Of a DNA stretch of 64,000 nt, positions 36,901 to 48,100 are shown one piece after another. The DNA comes from Viscum album (Eukaryota; Streptophyta; Magnoliopsida; Santalales; Viscaceae). Both the position numbers and the translations under genes were made by a program. The stretch covers positions 426,442,138-426,506,137 of the forward strand of contig OY728120.1 of NCBI GenBank assembly GCA_963277665.1, given 5' to 3'. How positions within the stretch are numbered: position 1 is the stretch's first letter; each line of letters starts with the position of its first letter. The notes under the pieces were generated by a model that saw only the letters and a program-made list of their open reading frames with translations, had not been told where the DNA came from and searched no databases.

Positions 36901-37492
36901 TGGGGAAAAAAATCTATTAGGACCTGATCTTGTTGATGAGATGGCAGAAAAGGTCCGATCTATTCAACAACACATAAGAGCAGCTCAGAGTCGAAAAAAA
37001 AGTTATGCCGACAACCGAAGAAAAGACTTAGAGTTTGAAGTGGGTGATAAAGTGTTCTTACGAATATCTCCTTGGAATAGAGTAATGAGATTTGGAATGA
37101 AGGGAAAGCTGAGCCCTAGGTATATCGGTCCTTTCGAAATACTGGATCGTGTTGGGAAGGTAGCTTACCGATTGGAACTTCCATAGAATATCTCTCATGT
37201 TCACGATTTGTTCCATGTATCTCTCCTGAGAAAGTACATACCTGATCCTTCACATATACTCAGCTCAGAAGTTGTACTGCTGGAACAAGGTCTTTCTTAT
37301 GAAGAACAGCCGATAGAGATTCTCGATCATAGTGAAAAAGTCCTATGGAACAAGACCACTCGCTTGGTGAAAGTTTTATGGAGGAACCACCAATTAGAAG
37401 AAGCTACATGGGAGCTTGAGGATATGATGAGGGAGAGGTATCATCATCTGTTTGCTACAAGTGATGAATTTCAAGGGAGAAATTCATTTTAA
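33972..37492 (+). pseudogene. Pol of Element 3: protease, reverse transcriptase, RNase H, integrase, chromodomain (inactivated)
   Basis: Protease has [11 protein letters not shown] (near 34145) and [12 protein letters not shown]. Reverse transcriptase has [19 protein letters not shown], stops at 34857, 34935, 34938 and 35124, and the catalytic box VVVFIDDIHVYSK with both Asp intact. Then comes [16 protein letters not shown]. RNase H (about 35570-35909) shows [22 protein letters not shown] and IYTDHK, covering the expected acidic residues. A frameshift near 36000-36030 precedes integrase: [23 protein letters not shown], an Asp in [13 protein letters not shown], and YHPQTDGQSER. The C-terminal part has GPFEILDRVGKVAYRLELP and HVSLLRKYIPDPSH. 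A chromodomain LVKVLWRNHQLEEATWE ends it near 37440. Integrase also carries several stops. Confidence 0.95.
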
Positions 37493-37503
37493 GGGGGGTA
37501 GAA
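37491..37503 (+). other. Polypurine tract of Element 3
   Basis: AAGGGGGGTAGAA stands immediately before the 3' LTR start TGTAACTCCC and directly after the pol stop at 37490-37492. Confidence 0.9.
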
Positions 37504-39137
37504 TGTAACTCCCAACAGTTTTATGAGAAATATTTTGTTTTTATGTTATATACATCATCAAAGTAATCTTTCACTACACACAACACTATCTTGGCTTGCA
37601 TTACACACAATCATGGCCTTCCTTGATAGCTTGCGTCATACGCAATACCGAGTTTCACTAAACAACGATATGCTATTAAAATATTATTTAAACTAGCCGT
37701 TATGAAAAGTAATAACCACTTTTTGAAATTTTGTAAATTTTATTTTTCAAAATTGAATTCTTTTTTGGATACGGAATATTGAAATTATCCTAAGGGGAAA
37801 TTTTGGTATTTTTCTAAAAACATTCATTTTTTGATGAATAGTGAACATACTGGGTTACTATTTAAAAACCGACTTTTTATTTAAATAATTATTTATTTTA
37901 TTTAAATTTATTTTTGTTCAAAATTGACACTTAATACCTATATAAGTTCAATGTAATTAATTGGAGAAATTTAATAATAATTTTAGATATATAAAAATTT
38001 TATTGAACTTTTCACCGTCTTTTACCCACCTCCTAGGAAATTTTCAAATTTACATAAAACATAATTTTGCAGCTTCTGTGAGTATAATTTCAAAAATCCG
38101 AGAGACATGTTTGATGTCAGTAAGTAAAATGTGGTTCAATGAGATGAAAATAATTTTTAGTGAATAGTAACTTTTTACTTTTATTTACCACGGTTAAAAG
38201 TAAATAGAGTAATTTAGAGTAAAAATAATATTATTATTACCCTAACACATGTCATAATTCTATTGGATAAGTATAAATCGACCAAAAACAAACTTAGGAA
38301 TAAAATATGACCATTTAGGCCCACTTGGATTAGATTAGGACATTTATTATTAATTTATTTAAAGAAGAGTTAAAATAGTTAAAATCAAAGTTTAATAAGT
38401 AAATAATTTTTCATTTAGGGTTATACATAAGATATATTGGACAATAAATATTCATTAGAAAGCTAAAACTATTTCATACATAATCATAGTTTATTTTTAA
38501 TTTTTAGACATTAAATAAGTTAATTTATTTATGACACAATGATGATGCAGTAATTATCTTATTAATAAAATATTGACATAATTGATGTTATAAATACCCA
38601 AATAAATGTAATTTGAGACTTTTTATGAATTACACTACTTTTATAGGTTAATATGACTTGTTAGAATTGATGTAATCAACTTTTTTAGAACTAATAATTC
38701 TGTTATGATTTTTTCAAAAATCAATTACTAAATAGTGTCAAAATTGACATAAAATAGTTTTTAAAACAAATATTATATTATTAATTGTTATTTTATTCCT
38801 AAAAATCTAAGGATCGGCCAAATGACTTAGATAAGGTTATATATATTATTAATAAACAACTTGGGGTTCTTTTGGATTGTTATAGTAAGTTTATTAACAT
38901 TATAGTGTAAGAACTCAAAAAGACACGGTAAAAGTAAAATTATCTAAATTAAAGTTAAATCTAAATGATAAGGTTAAAATAGTAAACTAAACTTGTCCAA
39001 ATTCTATTGGATGAGATTATTTCGACCCATCCCCACCTTAGATTCTAAATAAATAAATTTGGAGCTATTTAAAACCGAATATGGCTTTATAATAAAATAA
39101 TATTTTTAGTTTTGCCAAAGGTGCCCCTCCCCTCCCT

Positions 39138-39145
39138 TATAAAAG
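39138..39145 (+). promoter_or_regulatory. TATA box of Element 3, 3' LTR
   Basis: TATAAAAG in CCCTTATAAAAGGG at the same 1634-base offset as in the 5' LTR. Transcription from this copy would run into Element 2 sequence downstream. Confidence 0.75.
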
Positions 39146-39660
39146 GGCACCTCCTCCCTCTCTTCGTCACACCACTTTTAGCCTTCATGATCAGAAAACC
39201 CCTGCCGATTTCTCCTCTCCCCTTCCCTAGAAACATCATAGAGGTTCTTTTATTCTTCAAAGACCAATTTTACTTCCCTAAAAGGAGGTCTCTAAGAAGC
39301 GCTTCAAAGAAGAGGTAATGTCCGTTACCGATTCTTTCAACTTTATTTCTTCTTACACTTCTTCTTCTTTAGTTGTTTCATTATGAATTAATAACATCAG
39401 TATCACTCATATACTGGAACGTTATTATAAGTATTAAACAAACCTATTTTACCATCTATCCATCCTACGGAAAACGAAATCACCGCGCGTGCGTACGTAC
39501 GGAATACCGTCTCCACGCCGTGGTGTAATCTATTTTCCACCACCACCTTACTTGGATGGGTATAATGGTGTAAATAATGAATATATTTTATTATTGTATT
39601 GTGATATTGATTCTTAAATTGTATACATATACTCCAATACAATTCCACGATCATGGAAAC

Positions 39661-39686
39661 GATATCATCGCTCGTGCGTACATACG
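39661..39686 (+). promoter_or_regulatory. Conserved LTR motif, 3' LTR of Element 3
   Basis: GATATCATCGCTCGTGCGTA then CATACG, counterpart of 31091-31117; the upstream sister copy at 39473-39501 keeps the full GTGCGTACGTACGG. Confidence 0.6.
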
Positions 39687-42569
39687 GAATACCGTCTCCA
39701 CGATGTGATGCAACTCGTTCTACATGATTTTCATTGCATAATGATTACATAAATGAATTGAGTGAATAAATATGATATATATTATACTAATACAATTATG
39801 TAAATGAGGTATCTATAACCTAAAAAGAATAATTAGAATTTATTCGACAAAACACGCATATGAACAAAAAGTAATAAACACCCGAATAACTAGTAGCAAT
39901 GAAATATTACTAATAATAAGCTAAGAATATGACCATATATGATATCATAACATTGAGTATGATTTTGGAATGAGTCAATGACATTATTTAAATCATTATA
40001 CAAGAGGTTCGGACACTTACGAAGAAATTCGGACCTAAGGTAAGGGAAAATATCACAATCTCATTTTTATCCGAGATTGTTTATACTTTGTTATTTACTC
40101 GGGTGTATTTTATCATCCACATCCATGTTTCCTCAATATGTAATTTTATTTCCATCCACCTAGAAATTTTGAAATCCAATTTTACCCTTTGGTGAGTTTT
40201 TAGTAAAAGATATGAAATGAATCTTATGTCGTTTTTCATACAAGGTACTTTTTCACTTTTCCGAAAAAAGTACGAGAAGAATGTTTTTTTAACTTATACG
40301 ACATGAATGGATTTTTAAAACATTATTTCCAAGAATCTTCCTTTACAAGTTTTAAAGATTATTTTTAATCAACTTCTTATAGTTTAGAATTGTATGACAT
40401 TTTAAGAAAGGAAAAGTGTTTTTGAAGTAGAAAGGATATTTTCCTCAAGAATGGAGTTCAAGTGTTTTATCGAAATTATTTTCCATCTAAGATAATAAAG
40501 GGTTCTATTTCTATCCCTATTATTAAATTGATTTGATTATGTTGTGATGGAATTATTTTTATGAATTCCTTTATCTTATATGAATTGTTTTATGAGGTCA
40601 CGATGTTTAAGAATTCCATTTTTATTACATGGGTTACGCAATGATGTATGATTTTATGATTTTTGTGGAACACATAACAATGATATCATTATGAGATGTG
40701 TGGGACCTATAACTCCCTCCAATGCATTGGGTAAAGATTTTATATCTCATGAGATTGACATGGCTCGAACGGAAGGTTAAACCAGTTTAGTGAAACATGA
40801 CTCAAATGAGGAATGAACTTGGTTCAGAAATGGATTTTGTCCACTAAGATATTATTGGCAATGAGTCTTGACTAATAAGAAATGATTCTCTATTGTTATG
40901 TGTGTATGCCACAAAGTTTCATGTTTTAAGTTATGATTATTGGGATTACATTTCCCTACTATGATTCATCCCATGTTATTAAATTATGATCTCTTTTGCA
41001 GGTTAAGATTTCCAAAATGTTATGTTCTTATGAATATGATGTGATTGATATTTTTTTTGTTTACCCTTACTGAGCATTTGAGATCACCCTTTTGTATGTT
41101 TTCTTTCCCCAGGCCAAGAAGAAGGATATTAAGTAAGATATGCCAAAAGGGACTATAGATTTTATGAAATAAATGGGAGACAGTTTAGATGCTTTATGAA
41201 CCAGTTGTTTATGTTTCCCAGTTTCTAAAGACACTATACCAAAATGGTCCTTTCCTGGTTTTGTTATATGTTGTAATAAGTGTGCTTCAATTCTGAAGTA
41301 ATAACAATGTATGTAAATTATGGGTCTTTATATATATTATATATAACCCTATATAAAAAATTTTATAGTTATTAAAATATGAGTATAATATCTTTCACTC
41401 TTCTTTAAATAAATTGTAATAAATTTCATATTCTCACACAAGTGGATTAAAATGGTTATAATTATTTTTAAATGATTATTTTGGTCCAAAAAATCCTATA
41501 ATGGAGTCAGGATAGATTTTAAGGTAATTTTATAGTCTTTATAATATTATTTTTACCCATAATTACCTAATTTACCCTAAACCGTGGTAATTAAAATATT
41601 ACTAAGTTCTAATTTTCATATGAACAAAAATAAAATAAACCTATTTAAATAATTTGGACCCACTAATTCCAAATATGGAATAAATTTTTAAAAATTCCGA
41701 AAAATATATTTTTCAGTATTTAATTTCAAATTTAACACGTTGATGGGGTTAGAAAATGAGTTATTAAAGTTTAAACAAGAAAAATATTGACAAATTTTTA
41801 TTTATAATTTAAATCTAAACATGATGTCAATTAAAAAAACTGTTCTAAATAATAAAAAAGAATATATTTATGTTTTAAAATTATTTAATAATATTATTTA
41901 ACAATGAAATTTATTTTGATGAAGAATAATATTTTTAATTAAAATTTACTATTTTTCACAATTCATAAAAACATGAAACTTATTAGAAAATACCAAAAAT
42001 TTAACCAAAGTAAATTTTTATAATCCACTTTAAATTAAGAAATTTATTTTCTCAAGTATAATATAAAGAATTGCCAAAATTGGATTTAAACTAGGTTCTC
42101 CACTAAAAGGCTGTAAAACTGCCTTTATAGAAATATAGGTTTTTATGCATAAAATTGGGTTCATTAGTATCTTATGCTAATAAAATATCTTATATGAATA
42201 TAGAAAATAATTTATTTAATATATAACATATATATTTCATCAATATAGTTTACCAATTTTAATTAATATAATTTATTAAGATAAAATGCTTTTGGGAGAA
42301 TAAAAATATTTCATTTATATTCAATTAGTTTATATTTTCGTTTCTAATTAATTAGTAACCAATTAATTCATATAATATTTATATAAACATTTTATTTCCA
42401 TAAGTTATTTAATAATATTCATAACATATATTTTAACAGCTAGGTTATAATGGTAATATTTAAATAATATTTAGTATTTTCATTAAGCTCGTTGTTCCAT
42501 GAATCATAATCTATCAAAGAAATCAAATTAAGAAGAAGTGTAATTCCATAAAAATTTTAGGGTTTTACA

Positions 42570-43330
42570 TGTAATATACATCTAGAAATCAATGATGACA
42601 TAAGAATCTCCATTTTTTACTATAAGGTAGTTATTTTGGATCAAAATCAATGTTACAAATTGGACAATATGAACCCATTTAATTGTTCAAACTAGATTAC
42701 TTCCCAAGTCCAGGGAAGTCATTAATGGTAAAAAATAGAGAAGTGTGAATTTTGGGCATTTTTCTAGAAGATTTATCATATTTCTCAAAATTTTATCTCC
42801 ATAACTCCTAAAATTATTTAATTAGAGGATACAAGTAGACATCAAAATAATTTCTAGGCATTTTTTCTATGAATAATCCGTAAAATGATAAAATGATTTT
42901 ATTGAATTCAAATCCATATAGGTAGATTGTAAGGGATAAAATAACCATCCTAATTATAAAATGAGTACTCAAAGGCCCAAATCGGTTGAATCCATCAACA
43001 TCCAATCCCAATCACAAATTACTAGGATTGGATGAGAAATATGAATTTAATAAAACAAATAAATTCCATTATTTTGAATATCTTGGTTTCCACATTAATC
43101 CATAATTTCAATTATCTATAAATGACACTTCATGTGCATAGTAGTTTTTTATGACATGAATAATCTTTAAAATTGAGGTTTTAAAGAGAAGTAACACAAA
43201 ACCGTTGTAGGTGTGTTCTTTTTCTTATTCTTCTTTGTAGTATGTCTATATAGGCTTCCAACATAACCCATTGACAACTATATAAAATAGGAACATTTTT
43301 TACAATCGTGTATACTTGAATCCTCTCCCT
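42570..43330 (-). pseudogene. CACTA TNP2-type transposase, N-terminal half
   Basis: Read along the minus strand: DSSIHDCKKC (near 43320), then TTKKNKKKNTPTTVLCYFSL with KPQF, stop, RLFMS, stop, KTTMHMKCH (43250-43129). Then SYFSSNPSNL, stop, LGLDVDGFNRFGPLSTHFII (about 43045-42955) and RNYFDVYLYPLI (to 42814). Finally ELWRWKFEKYDKS, TSLFFTINDFPGLG, YCPICNIDFDP and YSKKWRFL to the insertion point. These reproduce in order the family's KVLRYFPL, DGFNPFG, DVYLQPLI, TINDFP and CP.C signatures. Continuity with 16042 downwards dates Element 2 as later. Several stops are present; sequence beyond 43330 is unread. Confidence 0.88.
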
Positions 43331-44664
43331 AATAATGTATATAATCATTCTAAAAAATTTACTTTTTTGTAATTCATACGAGGCTTGTTAATAGCATTTT
43401 TCGTATCATAAAAAGTATTAGTGATCTTAGATTAAAGAAATGTTTCATGAAAGAATTCCAATATCCTGGACATCACCTTTTTTTTAATTTCTCATAGTCA
43501 TTAGATATGATAAAACATCAGTAGAAAATAAATTTTTGAATATTTTTGATATTCTCTGTACAGATCTTTATTTCCATCATCAATTAAATCATGAAATTCA
43601 ATTTTCTTATTAGTGAAGTTACCTCTTACATTATTCTCTGCAGCATCAAGAGGAGGACCCAATGACATATTACAATCTTTATATGGTTTCCCTATAGTCC
43701 CAAAACTTCATATTTAAGTGACTATTTGTAGCACCCTTAATTGTTTATTCTGATAATTTTTAATGCTAATAATGGAGGCTTTTATAATCGAATGAATTTT
43801 TTATATGGTTTTGTATTTAATTTTACATTATTGATGAAGTTGGGTTCTCATTCAATAGACTAACATTAGTGCTCAAAATTTCATTAATGTTTGATTCTCT
43901 ATTCAAAATCCAACACATGTATTGAGTATTGAATTTAATTATTATCAAGTGTTCATAAAATTCATGTATCTTTGACCATCTTTTAAATTTACATTTTGGG
44001 AATGGATATATTATAGACCCATCAATGGATTGAATGAAATTTAAAAATAAAAAAAACTACTCAAAACTCTTAGTGTACATAGGTTTGTTCTTCGGTAATG
44101 TGGTCAAGATTTTATGCATACATTAAAAAGTTATTGCACTTCGTTAAATAAAATTAAATCACACAAAAAATATTATGTCATTTAAATAAAAATTACATAT
44201 TTATTCAAAATAAACAATATAAAAAATTCTTTATGTGAATTAATTGGATTGTGTATTTGAACGACGTCATGCTTATGATATTTAAATTTGAATTTATAGT
44301 ATCTATTACAAAATTAAAGCTTCTATATAATCCTGTCTAATGAGTTGAAAATGAAAAATGGATATGATAGTGTGATCTTAAGAAATTATCAAATAATTCG
44401 ATAACCTTACAATCCACACTCAAGTATAATTATATAATCAAGAGAGTTTTGTATAAATCCTACCATTAATTTTTATATATAACTCAATAATAAAAAAAAT
44501 TACTAGAATTTCCCATAAATATATTTTCGCAAGAAGGATATTAAATTAGGGAATAAGGATAAACAAAACACTATTTATCTAAAAAAATATTAAACAAAAT
44601 TTAAAAGATTATGAAAATCACCCCTAACTAGTGAGAAAGGGTCATAATAAAGTAGATAGACAAT

Positions 44665-44990
44665 AGGTGTGGGGGTTGTATGGGGGGAAAGAGAAGTAAG
44701 GGAGACCATGAGGTCAGGTGTGAGGGTGAGGGAGTGGCGGTTGTGGATTAGTGGCTCAACAGTGAGGGCTTGGTAGCAAGGGAAAGGGAGGGATGGATTG
44801 TGAGTGGTGATGACTCGATGGTAGAGATAGGGGGTTATAGGGGGAAGGTGAATAAGGGATATTACAAGGATGTGTGTGATGGTGAGAGCGGTATAAGTGA
44901 TGGATCAATGTCTTGGTTGAAAGGGATTGGAAACAATGGATCAGGGGCTTGATAATAAGGGCTTAAGGAAGAAGGGTGGTTTCAAGGGTA
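44665..44990. repeat. G-rich direct duplication, two diverged units
   Basis: Unit one (about 44668-44775) and unit two (about 44829-44965) share GGGGGTT(G)TA(T)GGGGG, AAGGGA, then GTGTGAGGGTGAG against GTGTGATGGTGAG, and end GGATTAGTGGCTC...AGGGCTTGG against GGATCAGGGGCTT...AGGGCTTAAGG. It is strongly purine-skewed within AT-rich DNA and lies in the 5' non-coding part of the CACTA element. The 60-codon frame here is not supported as a gene. Confidence 0.55.
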
Positions 44991-45141
44991 ATTGAATTTA
45001 GGGGAGTGGTAAATGATATTTTTTATTTTATTTTCTGAAAATATTTTATGTTTTTTTTAAAATATCACCTCTAAAAAACATTAAAATTTATTTAGTAGTA
45101 GTTTCATAAACTGTTGATAAACACCCTCTATTAGTCGATTT

Positions 45142-45154
45142 GTCTGGTGTAGTG
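45142..45154 (-). other. Likely right terminus of the CACTA element
   Basis: The plus strand ends GTCTGGTGTAGTG; the minus strand therefore starts CACTACACCAGAC. CACTAC(A) is the diagnostic CACTA terminus, and this lies upstream of TNP2 on the same strand, as expected of a 5' end. The three bases after it are TGA. The matching left end was not found. Confidence 0.55.
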
Positions 45155-48100
45155 TGATATACCTATATAATCTCTTATGAGATATAAAAATTCATCACAT
45201 ACATAATGGAATTAGGGAATATCTTATTTTATAAAATTATTAATGGATTGATAATCATTCAATGGATTTTTGATTTTGTTGAAAACATTATAATGAGATC
45301 TCCCTAAAAATTTCATTGATATTGTGTTATGTTGTTGGAGGTTACTATTCCATTTCTTTAATATTAGTAATTTTCATAGACTGATGTTGAATTATATTTG
45401 ATATTGTGTTAGTCATAAAGACTTTTTTTGGTGTTTGTATGATGTTCCATTCATCTCTCTATTTTTTTTGTTTTAAGGAATTGATTATTGAGAGATTTTC
45501 CTAGAGATTAAATAATATAATGCTGAAACTAATAATAAGTTGTGTTATGTTTATAAGGGATACATATTCCCTTCACATGGATAGATCAATGTTATTTCAA
45601 ATATTAATGACCCAATTTGAATGTGATTTTTTATAAATATTGTCATACCATATGGATGGGGTGTTGTGAGGAAGTATTCATGTGTATTTTTATTTAAATG
45701 AGTTCCATTAATGAGACTATTTACTTTCTTATAGTGACACCTGAATTCAAGGAGTATGTTTTTAATAACTAAGAGCGGTGATTATTTTTTATGGGGTTTG
45801 TTTATTCATTTTTTTAACACTTATTCATGTCTAGCATGATCATCGATAAACTACACATAGAGTTTATGTATTCCTATAATCAAAAATTTATGTGATGGTG
45901 TGTGTTCTTCATAATGGAGTTCACTAATTCCTTGTATTGATACTTCTCATCAATGGTGTCTGATCCCCCATACATTAAATTAAGTATAATCATGCATGAA
46001 TTCATTCATATATATGTATATACATTGATTATAGACCTTTAAAACAATTTCTTCTCACACGATCCACTAAATTCATATGATATTATTTCAAGTATGATCT
46101 TGTGTTTGGGAAAACCATGGTTGGTGATTTTTTTAATCTTTCAATGGGTATATAGAGTTAACTCTAATGAATTAATTTTTTTGGGTGTACAGGTTGACTT
46201 TAATACTTTATTAATCTCCCAATATTGGGGAAACACATGGTATATTCACATTGATCAAGTGGATTATATTTTTAGGATGAAACTACTATGTCTTTTTTTG
46301 GTTAACATATTATATGAACAATTTATGACAAATCTATGGTTTTCTAATTGGTTATGATAGTGGATTTTATGATAATATTGACCATGTGTTTTCTAATCTT
46401 AATTATAGATTTTGGTCGTAGCTGGAGTTTCATGTATTATTCATGTTTTATTGTCCCTCATATAACATTAATGTCTTTATGTGGCATTTTTTTATTATTT
46501 TTAATGTTTTATATGAACTTATATTGATTATTTTATGATTATATTCATCTCAACTAAATATCTTAAATTTTATAACATGGAAAGACCAACTCGGCCCCCT
46601 ACTAGGCTAGCTATGAGCGGGGTGTGCCACTCCAAACCATATTCCAATAATACAAATGGTTAGATACTAGAACCAACAATTAATAATCATAGATGGGAGG
46701 CCTTATCCTATAATAACCATTAAAAGATATCCAATTAAAAATTAAGATGATAATCAACAATATATGTCAACATAAATAAATAGATAAATTTTAAATCATT
46801 GAATTTATGGACAACAACCATACAAAAAAACCTCATGGGAACTTCGATAGGTATCCAAAACACCTGATCACACTACATTGTGCAATTAACATGAACAAAG
46901 GGAGCCATATCTATATACCTATGACACCTTAGAAGGCCAAGATGGGTAAAAATATTCCATTCTCTCCTAATAAGGGTACCTCAACAACAACCACTATCAC
47001 CATGCACCAAAAAGTGTCATCAAGCCAACATGTGTGGTAATTGATCCCATGAAAGGGTGATTATAAATATAACTAATAGAAATACCCAAAAATAATAAAT
47101 TTAATAAAAATAAATAAACTATCTTATCTCATAATATCTAGAATTCCACCAGTAGAGAATACAAGAGAAAATGACAAGTTCCTATTACGAGGAACTTAGA
47201 AAAAAAAATTATGAACCTGAGAAAAATGTAGTATATTTAGACACAGGTTTTATCTGAAGAATATAGTTTTGTGGTGGTGTTGAAATCTTGTTTTAGTGGG
47301 TTAAAATATGTTGAAATTAATGGGTGAAATGCATTGGTTTTAATATAAAATTAAAGTACAGTGGAATCCCCTTGAATCATTCCCTCGTTATCTTATTGAA
47401 TAATTATTCAATTTTTCTCTATTAATCCTCTAATCAATTGAAATCTAATTAATTAATTTTATACAGTTATTTTGGTTTGGATAGTGAGATAAAATTATCA
47501 CTATATCCTTTATCCTTTCATATCATGGTGATTAGATATCTCTGAATCTCCCTTGACTTATCTTGTTTCTTGATATCTCATGAATTTATTTATGTCACAC
47601 TAGAATGTGTGTGTAATTAAATTAATATGTATAATAAAGGAAAATGATAAATATTAAATAAATATCAAACTAATTAAAATCATTAATATCTACTTGAGGA
47701 ATTGAAATGAAAATTTAATGCTTAGAATTTTTCAATATGGGTTGATGGGGGAATTCTTTTTGAAATGTCCAAAAATGGCCTAGTTTTCAATAGTAATTAC
47801 TATTAAAATGTGGAATATAATGAAAAAATAGCTACGAGTTAGAGAATCCTTCAAGAGTGGTCGAGTATGAATGATCCTTTTCCTAATATACAAAACAATA
47901 CATTTTTTATAGAATTATGATTGGGTGTATGGTTGTGCATCTAAATTCTCCATATGAATGTAATGAATTTATTCAATTAATTTAGTGATTTAAATTATTT
48001 TCAATGTTTATCAGTGACTTATTCCGCACAGAAAAGTTGTAATGTGCCTAGAATAAATGGTGTTGATTAATTTTTTATCAATGTACAACTATGATTATCT

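Larger units (their letters stand above)
28935..41332 (+). mobile_element. Element 3: complete Ty3/gypsy Tekay-like chromovirus, inactivated
   Basis: LTRs of 3828 bases (28935-32762) and 3829 bases (37504-41332) flank a 4741-base internal region holding primer site, gag-pol and purine tract in the standard order on the plus strand. Near-equal LTR lengths, a perfect TATAT duplication and the easily read coding region make it the best preserved element here. In a 190-base sample near the LTR start I see about a dozen differences between LTRs, so it is still not recent. It sits inside the right LTR of Element 2. Confidence 0.95.
37504..41332 (+). repeat. 3' LTR of Element 3 (3829 bases)
   Basis: Starts TGTAACTCCC and ends GGGTCTTTATA, with the TATAT duplication after it (41333-41337). 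It carries the same landmarks as the 5' LTR: TATA box at 39138-39145, motif copies at 39473-39501 and 39661-39686, and the end block at 41063-41089. Confidence 0.95.
16043..42569 (-). mobile_element. Element 2: non-autonomous Ty3-type LTR retrotransposon inside the CACTA transposase
   Basis: The left LTR (16043-20151) starts TGTAATGACC and ends GTGTTACA. The right LTR starts at 22843 after a primer site and, interrupted by two insertions, ends GGTTTTACA at 42569. The flanking five bases are TATAA (16038-16042) and TGTAA (42570-42574), a target duplication with one mismatch. Subtracting the inserts leaves a right LTR of about 4.13 kb versus 4109 bases on the left. The internal region (20152-22842, 2691 bases) is shorter than one LTR and holds only a gag remnant and a SINE-like insertion. 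Pol was probably lost, or supplied in trans by relatives such as Elements 3 and 4 (inference). Confidence 0.88.
22843..42569 (-). repeat. 5' LTR of Element 2, interrupted by two insertions
   Basis: The LTR pieces are 22843 to about 24775, about 27970 to 28934, and 41338 to 42569. They follow the order of the intact left LTR. The final piece ends with ATTCCATAAAAATTTTAGGG then TTTTACA, matching the end of the left LTR at 20121-20151. Confidence 0.85.
14104..45154 (-). mobile_element. Decayed CACTA (En/Spm) DNA transposon, split by Element 2
   Basis: Two blocks of TNP2-type transposase on the same strand (43330-42570 and 16042-14104) join across Element 2 with protein continuity. A likely right terminus is GGTGTAGTG ending at 45154; its minus strand starts CACTACACCAGA, the CACTA hallmark. 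The left end lies somewhere below 14104 and is unresolved. About 31 kb of span holds roughly 4.5 kb of CACTA DNA; the rest is later insertions. The many stops make it immobile. Confidence 0.85.

Noticed and set aside
46094..46357. 87-codon plus-strand frame
   Set aside because: Hydrophobic, AT-driven composition with no motif; typical chance frame in this region.
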